NCBI GenBank assembly: GCA_023935145.1
Contig: CM043700.1
Span: 32,473,501 to 32,537,500 of the forward strand
Length of the DNA: 64,000 bases
DNA from: Bretschneidera sinensis
Taxonomy: Eukaryota > Streptophyta > Magnoliopsida > Brassicales > Akaniaceae
Direction of reading: 5' to 3'
The translations under genes and the position numbers were made by a program. The notes beneath the pieces were generated by a model. That model saw nothing but the letters and a program-made list of their open reading frames with translations, made no database searches and was not told the origin of the DNA. Below are positions 10,348 to 22,569 of this stretch, piece by piece (position 1 is the first letter of the stretch; each line of letters starts with the position of its first letter).

Positions 10348-13300
10348 TCAGTCGCGCTCACTAATGGCCGTCAAATGCTCGTCAATTTCCTCAGTTGACA
10401 AAACGCGAAAAACTGGATTTTCTGCTCTAACAACCCCAACCTGCCAAACATCAAAAGATTTGTGTCAGCAATTATTGAAAAACACTTGAGCAATACAAGT
10501 AGATTAAAGTTAAACAACATTTAAAACTCTACAAAAGCGGGGATGACATCACATACTGCTTTTTCCATGATAGAAATACAGAAATACCAGCAAAAACAGG
10601 AATAAATCTGGAAACTCAATTGGAAGCACAATAGTAGGAGAAAATCTAAAAATGGAATTGTAATAAAGAATGAATTACATCAAATTAAATTCACTTTGAC
10701 CATATTCTGCTTTCCCAAACTGAGTCAAATAAGCCATAGGTATTGTAAAAAGATATATAGCTTTCTCATTCCAGAAGAGATTATTCTCTACAGTACAAGG
10801 TACTGTGTTATCTAAAAGCATCATTCCGAACACTTTGATTGCAAACATGGCAGAACATCTTATAATAAAAAGGAAACTGAAATACCTCAATCTCTGTAGC
10901 CTTGAAATCCTCTTGAAGAACAGATTGCAGAGCAGAAATAGTAGTCTATAAATTGGTAGGAATGAAGCAACGTTAGAAACTCCAGATAATATCAATTCTA
11001 ACATTTTATTCTCCAAACAACCAAAAATCCCAACAAAATAATATGCTAAGAACCTAGTATAAATTTCCAAACAATAGAAACAACCGAGATAAGAATGAAC
11101 TTTTAATAAAACATTTTACAGTTCATCATCTGGCCTGGAAATGGTTTCTGGCTCCGCCTCTTTTGGTGGAAAGATCGATTGGTTCTCGTGGTGGCTTAAT
11201 ACCCTTATTTTTTGGTTAGAGGGAATTTTTTTTTGTAAGTGAGCTTCAATTTATAGAGTTCATAAAAACACTATCTTGTTTTTGTACATGGGTGACACTC
11301 CCTTGGTGTCCATTAATACATACTTATTAAAATAAACCTTAGGTAATTTTGATACTTGCTAGTTACCAAAACTATCTATCAATTCACCACACACTATCAA
11401 ACAATCCATCTTTGTTCACCAAACATTTATCAATCAACCCCTAAACCAATCCAAATTCACAAGCCAAGCTAGACATTCACTAGCAAATAAGATTCATTAT
11501 AACATGATCATTTTTTTAGATATATCATTACAAGTTACAAGTTAATGAAACAGATTCATGTACAATATGCAATCAAGCTAGTCAAATCACACACACATTG
11601 CTTAATGCAAAAATAAAACTAACCATAGACCCATAGTACAACTATACAATACATTAAATAATGAAAAATCAAGACAATCACACTACAAATATGCAATAAT
11701 TTCTCAAAAATCAAGAAAGCGAATAATAATAATAAATATTAAAACATGAAAATCATGCAAACCAAAACACACTACACTGCTAAAAAAGGCAAAAAGTTAG
11801 GAATCTTATTCTTCTTGGGGGAAAAGGGGATGCCTTACTATATATATATATATATATATGCAGAGGCCAAATGTATATATGGTTAAGATCTTTTTTGTAA
11901 CTTTAGGGAGGCTATGGCCCCCAAAGTATAATGTGGCTCTGCCCCTGACCACCAACCCCATAAAAGGCAAACTAAAATGAGAAAACTCAAGTGAAGGTAT
12001 CTCACTTAAAGAGTATATGAACAGGTGATGTGAACATAAATAGAAATAATACTCATATGGTCATACTCGGACAGGATATAGCAAAGACATGACAAAGCCA
12101 AGTATGGCTTAAACATATGGTCTAAACAATGTGCATGCCACAAGCATCTTATCACCAAATATTCATATGCATGCAAAGTTCCCAAATATCTTTGTCAATG
12201 TAGTAGCCGATATCTCCAGAAATTTTCAAGTGATGTGCAGCAACCCAAAAGAGAAATATTAACCTACCCTCCCCTCGGTCAGGTTTCTTTCTTCCTTTCT
12301 AAGCTTTAACACACCATACAACAACTTTCTTTTTCAGATATAATGACAAAACAAGACAGGTACCTGCACCGTTTCTTCATAAGAAAAAGCAGGATCATTT
12401 TTCATTTTCTTCTCCAAGAAATTGATTGCCTCTTGTTCCTTTGATCCTGCACTTGTTGCCTGTACATACGAGCCAAAAAATTAGTTCATAATACAAAGCT
12501 CCTTTGGAATTTCATTTAACAAGAATTTATATGTCGTTGGTAACAAATCAAGCACTTTGATTTTAAATATGAATAGGCATTGCATTGGGAACAAATATTC
12601 TATCCAAACTCATGCAACTGGTAAACTGCAAAGATTTTAATTTCAAAACCAAGTTATTGTCATTGAACAAGATAGATTGTTCAAAGAACAAAAATGCCAC
12701 GGCCACCCATAGTGGCAAGGAAGAAGAGAATTGAAGTAAACAGTCTGAAGAAATGATTGAAAATTAAATCTTACCATCATCTTTCTTGGTTATTTGCAGA
12801 ACAAACATATATATAAGAAAATATTCTATATGTATCTTGCTTCATTTATAAACATTCATTTCAAAAACCTTAAAATCTAAATGTTTGATAGACTTTTTGC
12901 AACAACCAGCTAATTTAGGAACCAGAGCAATTCATTGAAAAAAATTCAATCGCATTAAAATTAAAATATTCTTATGATTCCTTTTATCCACAATGTCCGT
13001 GATTGGGAGCTTGAAAATGTTGAAAGTTTTTTGGAGGGCTTGTATATCACTAGTCATGACAAGAGAGGATTTGGCTTAGTGGAAGTTTAATCCGGATAAG
13101 GGGTTTGAAGCAAAGTCCTTTTATAAGGTCCTTCTTTATGAGACACAATTGGAAGGTTCACCAAACTTTCCTTAAAAAGGTGTTTGGAATTCTTGTGCCC
13201 CTAAAAAAGTAAGTTTCTTTGTGCCGGAGGCCTCTTGGTTAATAGGTATTAAATTTGTAAAGTTTGCACCAAGTCCGCGTTTTCATCTTTTAGTTAAGTG

Positions 13301-16300
13301 CTCGTTGGCTAGAAGTTGGTGGGAAGTGGTTTAATGCATTTTGGGTGTTTCTTAGGTGGCTGCCGGCTTTGTGAAAGATGAAGTGTGGGCTTGGAGTGGT
13401 ACGAGCTTCTAAGGAGTTAAAAGAAGGCTTACTTCTTGATTCCCTTCTCTATTTTTTGTCTTGTTTGGCATGAGAGAATTAACGGGCTTTTGATGGTGAA
13501 GAGACAACTTTAGAAGTGATTAAAGATAGATGGTTCAACACCCTTAATTTTTAGTTTAAGAGTAATTTTTTTGTCAATTAAGGAGATCTTGTAGATTTTG
13601 TAGAATTACTATCGTGTAGATAATTTTTGTGTTGCAACCCCCTTGATGCTTTATTTATACTATTTTACTTATAAAATATATATTCTTAATATTAGCAAAT
13701 TTGGAATAAAGAATATATTCGTATGATAGTTTTTAGGCTAAAATGCCCTTTGGCCCTCAAGGTTTGGGGGTCTTAGCACTGATTGTGGCAATTCAAACCT
13801 TTACATTTCAAAATTGTTGCAATGTCAAAGTAGATTACTTTGGGCCAATACGACGGAGGATTTCAAGTACCATTTGGTTAATTGGGGTAGTTAAGCAACC
13901 GTTGGAAAGAGAGGGTCTTGGTGTTAACTTCGTTAGCTTTAGTCAATAAGGTCGTTCTTGGAAAATGGCTTTGGAGGTTTCTTATTGAGAGAGACCATTT
14001 GTGGAGAAAAGTTGTGGAGGCTAAGTTTGGGATGGAGCATGATGGGTGGATGTCCAAGGAAGTTCGGGGAGCCTATGGTGTCGGAGTTTGGAAATGGATT
14101 AGGAAAGGGAGGGATGATTTGAAATCTCTTTTGGAAATTTCCATTGGCAATGGAGCTACAACTCGTCTTTGGTACAACATTTAGTGTGGGAATACCCCTC
14201 TCAAAGATAAATTTCCTAGAATATTCAATATTATGAGGGATAAAGAAGTAAATGTTCTTTCTTGCTACTCCGTGTCTAATGATGGAGTCTCTTGGCATAT
14301 TCATTTTAACCGTAATGTTTATGATTGGAAAGTTGAAGAGATGGCTATGTTTCTAGATTCTTTATATAATTCTAGAATGGTGAGAGATAGAGAAAATGTG
14401 ATGAGATGGAGGCCTTGTCCATCAAAAGGGTTTAAGGTGAAAGATTTTTACAAAACCCTTTGTGATAAAGATTCTCCAAAAGGTATCCATAACTACCCTT
14501 CGAAAGCAATTTGGTGCTCAAGATCTTCAAAGAAAGTTAACTTTTTTGTTTGAGAAGCGTCTTCGGAAAAGATTCTAACTCTTGACAATTTATATAGGAG
14601 GGGGGGGTGATTTTAAATAGATATTTCATTTGCAAACATTGTGCCGAGTTCGTCTTTCATCTTTTGGTAGAGTGCTCTTTAGCGAGAAGTTTGTTAATGA
14701 TGAGTTTATAGGATTTTGGGTATCTTTTGGGTCTATGCGGGTTCTGTGTTGAATGAGATTCGGGTTTGGAATGGTTTAAAAGCTCCCAAGGAGGTTAAGA
14801 AAACTTTGAGTTTAATTTCACATTCTATTTTTTGTATGGTGTGGAAATAAAGGAACCGGAGGGCCTTTGATGGTATGAAGAGTCCTTTTGATATCATTAG
14901 AGATAAATGGTTAACTCTCTCAATTTTTAGGTTAGAGGGAATTTTTTTGTAAACAAGGACCTTATAAATTTTGTGGATTTCCTTCATTGTAATTAGCCTC
15001 TGGCTTTTTGGTGCACCGTCTTGATGCTCTCCTAATAAAATTTTTATTTATAAAAAAAAATCATTGCCATGTAAACATTCCGTCCAAATCAAAAACGGAA
15101 ATAACACGGGTGGCATAAAGAAAAAACAATATTTAATATTTTAACCAAAAAATTGAAAATTAAAGTAAAACAAGTTTAAATTTTAAAATTAAAAACAAAA
15201 GAAAAAAAATGAAAACAATCTTTAATGGCTTCCCCATAACGGTGCAGATCTACAATCTCATCCACTCAAAGATATACAACCAACCCATCACTAGACCATC
15301 TTAATCCATCAACACCAATTCTTCCACACAATCTCCCCTACACTGGAATTCTCCAGTAAGTTCTTTCTGATTTGCATCCCGCAACACCCTCAGTTGAGTA
15401 CAGAGTTGATGTCAGGAGCGTGATGCCCAGAGGAGAAGGTGGGGTTTGTGGCTGGTGCTTCAGGTAGAAGAGAGGCGACGCGACGATGGTGTCAGCTAGA
15501 AAGGAAGCAGATGAAGAAGAGATCTAGTTCACAGAGAAAATTATTTGCATTTTTCACTGTTTGGTTAAAATGGCTCCTCCTCTTTTCTTCTTTATTTTAT
15601 TTTGCTTTTTCTCTAATGTAGATTCAGCTTTTTAGAAGATACTTCACACACAGAAATATGTGGATTTATATTCGAAATTTTCAGTTAATAGAATCTTTAC
15701 TTGATCTAGTGTAAGAATATCTTTTGTATAGTTCAGCTTGTACATGATGAGATTCATCCCTGATTCCTTTATGTGCATCACTATCTTGATAGAAAGATCT
15801 GGTGCTAATAATTGTGAAAAGAAAATATACAGAAAAGAAGAAGGAAAAGATAACGTCCTCTCTGTCATCGCCCAAGCGAGAGGCAAGTAGATCTGAGATC
15901 TGCCTAAGATTTGCTGAAGAAGTAGAGTTGTTTGTTTTTTAATTCTTTTTCGTATGATTTAATTTTAAATTTGGTTAGCTTTTAAGTTTTAGTTTTTATT
16001 TAATTTTTAATTTAGATTTTATTTATGCAACACGTCTTTTCCGTTGTTGATTTGGACGGAATGTTCAGATTGCAACAATTTTCAAATGTGAGGGTTTAAA
16101 TTGCCACAATAAAAAACTTAAGGTTTAAAGTGTGAGGACCCCCCAAACCCTGGGCCAAAATGCATTTAAGTCTAGATTTTATGTAAATTAATACATGATG
16201 AATTCACATCTCGCCAACTAATGTTCTTTTCCATTCATTCTTCCCTGAGCTCTAAAACTAGAATGTCATACAAAATAGGATCTGTTCCTGCATGAGTGCT

Positions 16301-19300
16301 ATCCATGTATCAAATTTCCAAGAAAATCAAGACTGAAAACCTGAATGAGAACATAATCAGCTATTAAAAAGACCAGTCAATCTATTAATGAATTATGTTT
16401 GCTCCTCGGATTATAGCCTGATAACTGTTCTTTAGGTCAACTATTTACCTAGTCCATGGTAAATATTTTGGTTATATTATCATGTAAATTGATATTTCTG
16501 CACCCAGAATGTGCTTTGAGGTTCTGAAACTCAATTGTCCTAGAAAATTAGAAGAAAATGAACTCTGTCCTAACATAATAAATTAGAGAAGCAAGATGTT
16601 TAAGAAAACATCAGAATCCAAATTCAACAAGGGATAATCAGTTTGGCAACTACCTTGTGACCATAAAAATGCCCAGCTGGATCACACTTGTACAGCTGTG
16701 GCCCTTTCTCTTCATCAATACCCAAAACCATAGCAACTTCACAACAAAAGACAAGAAAGATGTTTTAGCGTGCGGTTGGGGGGGGGGGGGGAGGAGGACT
16801 AAGAACCATTTATCAGATGTGGAAGAAACCACAAACTTACCTACTCCAAGGGGTCTCATATAAGCATGTTGGGTATAGACTTGTGACTTGTCTGCAATCC
16901 TATATGAACAAACGATGTCATCATAAGTAACTCATATGAGATTATTAATTTCAATGAGCAAGAAAAGGAAATTCCAAGTACTCACAAAAAAGTAACTTAC
17001 AATTCAAAATGATTATGATGTTGAAAAGCAAACATATAAGGAAATATGATCAGTTACCACATGGAATCCTTGATTTATTATATGAACCAAGAACATAACC
17101 TAGAAGTCAATAGATAAGGAGCATATTGGTTGCCAAACTTGTATAAGTGAAGCCCCAAAGAGTTTGTGGTTGTAACTCAAAAAGATAGAAAAATCCAATT
17201 TTTCAAACACTTTGTAGTACAAATATAAGTCCAATTTTTCAACATCATGGCGATGTTGGCTTTAACCTGGAGCTTACTTTTTAAAAATTTTCAAAAACTT
17301 AATTGTTACTGTTATTGCCAAAACTTAAAATTTGCCACCTATTACTTGATGTTTAATTGTTATTTAATGAAAATTAATAAGATTTGATTTAATTTGACTA
17401 AGCTTTTGGAAAATTTTAAAAAATAAGCTTTCGCTTAAAGTTGGTTTTAAGCTGGACCCAAACATCACCAATATGCGTCCATCAGCGATTTGATCTGCCA
17501 CACTAGTTTCTAAAATTCCATGTACTTTTTTCAATTGTATCTTGGAATAACTTTGTAAGAATTTATTTAATAATATACATGCTAAATCCATCATAAGTAC
17601 TGAAAAATAATTGCTTTGAAGTTAATTAAATAACATTCATTTTCACTATGACAACTATACCATTTAGAAAGCACATCCACAGGCATTTCATATCCATATC
17701 TGAACCGAAACTCGGCTGCTTCATTCCTTGCTTGTTGGACCAAGGTCCTCGCATCAGCTGAAAATTGACACAGAAAAGACTTAACTCAGTATCTCACACA
17801 ATGATTTTCTATATCTAGTCTAGTAAGAAAATTAAGTTCTTAGCCTGCAATCCAAGGAGAAACCAAAACCAAACTTCCATGTTTATCAATTGGCATCGAA
17901 GCAAAAGCGATTAAATGAAGTATTCTGTTTCATAATGCCTCTATCTTCAAAGAACAAGCAACAACATGTCCTCAAATACAGCCTATCCACAATATTTTGG
18001 GAATGTTTTCAAACAAATACTTGTACAATCGTCTTTGCATTTTATTTTTTTGATAAGTACAATTGTCTTTGCATTTTCAACAAACAATTCTTTTCATGGC
18101 TAAACGGCAGTAGCATTTATAGCTACCCAGCTCACATTTGAAAAAGGCAAAGAGAGCTACAATAAACAGAAAAAATAGGATACCGATTGTTGAAGCTCGA
18201 GTGCACAACCAATGTTGTGCGCACAAGTTCCTGGCCTTTGATTTCCTGTGCTCCTCGAGATTGGCATCAATTGCCCAAAACCACACCAAACCCAGTTTGT
18301 TTAAATACTGTCATGCCATCAAACTAAAATTAAAATAAAATACTAAATGAATAGAATCATGGCTGTTTAGGGAGAATTATTCTCATGCTCTTGTTCAGTG
18401 ACTTTATGCTTCCTTTCTTTTTTAGTGATCTTTTTTTTTAATTTTCTTTTTCTTAACCCAACATATGAAACAATAAAATTGAAGAAATAAGTCTTCAATT
18501 TCAATTTAGCTGCTCCATTTCAATAAAAAAAAATTAAAAAAAATCAGTCAATTTTCTCATGCTCGTTGTTTGGCTCTGGGCACGAGTTTAATGCAATGAC
18601 CATATTCTCCATGCAGAATTCAAGTTGAGTGTCGAGAACAAAATAGACTACTTTCAGAATCTAGTATATAAAAGAAAAGAAAAGAAAAGTTACGGGAGAA
18701 AATAAAAACTGGAATGTTAAAAGAAAATCAATTACTCATGCAAACCTCTATTTGTTTGGATGATTTGGTTGCTTTACAAGGAAAAAACAAAGAAAAGTGG
18801 GCAAATGCAGCCATTAATAATGGGTTTTAGCCTTTAGGAGTGCAAACTTGAGAGACCAACGCGCAGAGGAATTGGTCCAACCTTTTTCTTTTTGATAACC
18901 ACGTAAGTAAATTGGAAGCAAACGGGGTTAGGTAATGCTTTGGACAACAGACGTTAATCTCAAGGAACAATGAAAAGCAAGGACTGTGAGCACAAGATTG
19001 GTTCTGCGTTCGAGCTTCTGCAATTGGTATCCAAAATATATTTGGAAGCTCTATTCATTCGATAACGCTTCACGATTTTTCTCAAGAGAGAACTAAGAAG
19101 CAAACCTGTCATTCCAGTAGCTAACAATCCAAGGTACTTGGTAATAGGAAAAAGATGGGAGACACTAGTCTGATCCAAAAGCTAGTCCTGCCCAATTTAT
19201 TCGAAAATTACCCAAATTAGCAAAACCCCATCAAAAGCCTTAATCAAACAAATAAAAAAAATCACAAACAAAAGCAAATTCAAAAAGAATAATAACCCAA

Positions 19301-19582
19301 ACGAGAAACTCACCGGAACTTTCTTCTGTGTGACAACACACACGGAGTCCTTCCCACAAACGCCAATCGAAGTGATCCCGGCCGCCTTCACCGCTTTGAA
19401 CGCATACTCTACTCAATCACACAACTAATCCTCAGTTTGGTTGGCCAGAAAGTGAGGGAAAATACCAAATAAAAAAATAGTTAGAACCAAAGGATTGGAA
19501 ACTGACCGACTTGAAAGAGACGACCTTCGGGTGAGAAGATGGTGATGTGACGATCGTAGCCAGCTCCACTTCCTCTACTCAT
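10348..19582 (-). CDS. PAA1: 20S proteasome subunit alpha type-6 (PAA), nine exons
   Basis: Outer-ring alpha subunit of the 20S proteasome. Exons on the minus strand: 19507-19582, 19314-19408, 19106-19181, 17661-17757, 16841-16899, 16654-16736, 12364-12459, 10886-10945, 10348-10440. With these boundaries all phases agree and give 244 codons; plant PAA proteins are about 246 residues. Recognisable segments are the alpha-subunit N-terminus [59 protein letters not shown] and the C-terminus [14 protein letters not shown]. Oddities: the usual start of exon 3 would read GAC TAG, a stop at the conserved D-K. Taking that TAG as the acceptor (exon start 19181) keeps the frame but removes both residues. 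A normally conserved Arg in GVRGKD is Cys here. Introns 6 and 7 carry transposon insertions. Whether it makes functional protein is uncertain; a second PAA gene may exist elsewhere, as in other plants. Confidence 0.9.
11170..11335 (+). mobile_element. LINE 3'-end fragment in PAA intron 7
   Basis: Contains ggttagagggaatttttttt and a 3' end rich in T and A (cattaatacatacttattaa). These match the 3' ends of the two larger LINE fragments at about 13540-13680 and 14925-15050. It lies in the antisense orientation relative to the PAA gene. Only the tail survives, which is typical of 5'-truncated non-LTR retrotransposons. Confidence 0.55.
12979..13714 (+). mobile_element. 5'-truncated LINE copy in PAA intron 6
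   Basis: On the plus strand, broken frames resemble the C-terminal zf-RVT region found in plant LINE polyproteins: [15 protein letters not shown], then [11 protein letters not shown], then a [10 protein letters not shown] stretch. The copy ends in an AT-rich tail. It is bracketed by atattcttatgat (just before) and atattcgtatgat (just after), a 13-bp target-site duplication with one difference. That supports insertion by target-primed reverse transcription. No RT or endonuclease domain remains. Confidence 0.75.
13736..16172. mobile_element. Mutator-like TIR element (non-autonomous) in PAA intron 6
   Basis: The left end (GGCTAAAATGCCCTTTGG..., 13736 onward) is the inverted counterpart of the right end (ending ...CCAAAATGCATTTAAGTC, 16172). 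The match continues through an inner block containing acattccgtccaaatcaa at 15072-15095, versus its reverse complement near 16050-16070. TIRs are therefore about 160 bp. Nine-base direct repeats flank the element: tagttttta at 13727-13735 and tagatttta at 16173-16181. A 9-bp duplication with long TIRs is the hallmark of Mutator-like elements. I see no transposase. The left TIR is interrupted by a LINE. Confidence 0.75.
13832..15060 (+). mobile_element. LINE copy nested in the left TIR of the Mutator-like element
   Basis: The plus-strand conceptual protein includes [20 protein letters not shown], then W-K-W-I-R-K-G, a [19 protein letters not shown] block, and [11 protein letters not shown]. 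This is the C-terminal region with the zf-RVT domain of plant non-LTR retrotransposons. Stops and frameshifts break it. The copy ends with aataaaatttttatttat and an A run at 15051-15060. Sequence on either side (tgcaatgtcaa / tgccatgtaaa) is a probable imperfect target-site duplication, because the uninterrupted right TIR has a single copy there. Confidence 0.8.
16772..16795. repeat. Poly-G tract in PAA intron 5
   Basis: A run of 12 G, preceded by gttg and followed by aggagg, lies 36 bases upstream (in gene sense) of exon 6. Low complexity only. Confidence 0.7.
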
Positions 19583-20431
<849 letters not shown>

Positions 20432-22222
20432 ATGCTTTGGAAATACCATGAGCATATGTTCCTTTCTTGACCTCAGATTGTGATCATATTCATTTGGGAT
20501 AATCATAGCATGTGGGCTATGCATTTTTCTTGTCTTTGTCAGCGTATGATATACTCCATTTTTGTTGCTTGAACATCATTTGTAAATGATATTTTGGGCC
20601 TTTAGATTATGTTGAATCATAAGAGTAAAGGCTTCACATCGAAGGGCCTGATTGATGTCTGGATGCAAGGAGCTGCCCCAATAGATTCTAGATTAATCTT
20701 ATAGGCTGATTGGTTTATGTTTCCCACAGGAAAAAACGGTTTATATTCATGAAGTGCTTTTGTTTAAAAAATTCCTTTTTCTCTGCCTTTTGGTCACATG
20801 GGCTAACAACAAAATTTGTTAATAATTTGATTTTACCGTAAAACTTGAAGCCCTTTGTTGGCTTACATCTCAATGTTGCGAAACATTGAATGCATATTTT
20901 AATTTCTGATTGCTATCTTGGTTCATATGATAGCTCGTCAATTTCTTGAACAGATCTGCCTATTGGTTGCACTAAATTGTGATGTATTCAAGTATTGCAT
21001 AGTCAGTTGCAAATTTTGAAGATATGTGCAACTTATATTTTCTTTTTTCTTGTGCCTTTATTCCAGTACCGCTGAGGAGCGACAATGAGGAGGAAACTTA
21101 ACGCTGAGCAGTGGATGGATATGCATTGAATTTTCCCCTTTTTTAGTGATTTCTTTTTAGAACTAACTTGAAAGATTGTTAGTTATGTGTTTGAGTGTTT
21201 CAGCATTTTTGACTCTTAGTTGAATATTCTAAATTCTCATGAATGTTAGTTTGAATTTGCGTCCACTTTATAATGCTTTGATGATTTGTGTCCTCGGGCA
21301 TGTGTGAGAGAGAGTTATGACCTGACTGTTTTTTTTATGATGATGATTATGAGCTTATCTTGGTGGTGTCATACTATCAAAGAAATTACTGACTTAAGGT
21401 GTTGTGAAAATATTATCACATTGATTTTATTCCAGTTTTCAGTCAATTTACGTACTATAAAACATAATAGTATGATGAACATGATCGATAAAATAGGTTT
21501 AGGAGAAACGAATAATCCAACAGACAATTGTTGCAGTCCTTGCAGAAAAGTTTATATGATCATGGTTGAATGGTTTTTTTTTTTCTTTCTTGGTGCTTGA
21601 AAAATGTTTAGAGTGTGGAATTCTTGTTAACGCTATGTAAGCATTCTCACACGAGTCAGGTACAAATGATACCAGATCATCAAGTAAAATTTGACTTTTG
21701 ACACCACAGTTGGAGGATTCAAACTCAATCAATTTTGACAAGTTGAGCGAACCTTAATCAGTTCTTTAAAGCTTTTGATGGTAGATCGATTTTAAATAGC
21801 ACAAAACCCAATCCTGAACATATATGTAAGGGGCAGAAAAAGTTATACCATGGGATGTGGACTATGATTCTAGTTAGAGAAGCATTTATGAAAACACCTC
21901 CCTTGAAACTACTTTCTTTTGTGCTGGCAAGAACAAATTTACATTGCATCAGCAGGTGTTTCATAAGCTCATAACAGAGTTTATGTTGTAAATGCCGTCA
22001 TTGCTGATGATGGGGAAAAGGTCCTAAGCTAGTCTGATCTAAAGGGTAACGCGTCTCATAGGGCATAACTCTCTTCTTTTTATTACTGAGTTAGCTTTGT
22101 GCTTTGTTGCAATACTCCAGCTTTTCGCTCAATTATCGGATAAATAATTTTTGCATTTAACCAAAAAAATATAGAATAGCATGGCTAGGTCCACAAATCA
22201 AAATAGTGGTACAGCACACCTC

Positions 22223-22253
<31 letters not shown>

Positions 22254-22569
22254 GAGGCGTTGAGAAGGTTGATTCACAGTCACAGACCATAGCAGAAGCT
22301 AACCAATTATGTTTTCGACCAAAAGTGTTTCACTTAGTTTGAATATTTATTTGCGTTTCATTTATTTAAGACAATATTTTACAAAATCCAGGTAATATTT
22401 GCCTGAGCATACCCAAGAGAAATACATTCTTATAACAATCACAGCTGTAACAATGAGGTATAACATAAAGGAAGAGTAATTCCAGCATTCTTCTGACTTA
22501 CAGCCATATTACACGTCAATAACCTTATATGCCACTAGGATCAACTTTGCCCGGTTGAAGAACCATACC
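20432..22569. other. Region between RPS29 and MTI genes
   Basis: Contains the RPS29 3'UTR or relict intron, the relict KYR exon at 21067-21075, and a 24-base A run near 22230. I see no further gene; open frames are short and unsupported. Confidence 0.5.

Noticed and set aside
10675..11070. 131-codon minus-strand ORF
   Set aside because: Covers PAA exon 8 in another frame plus intron sequence; no domain.
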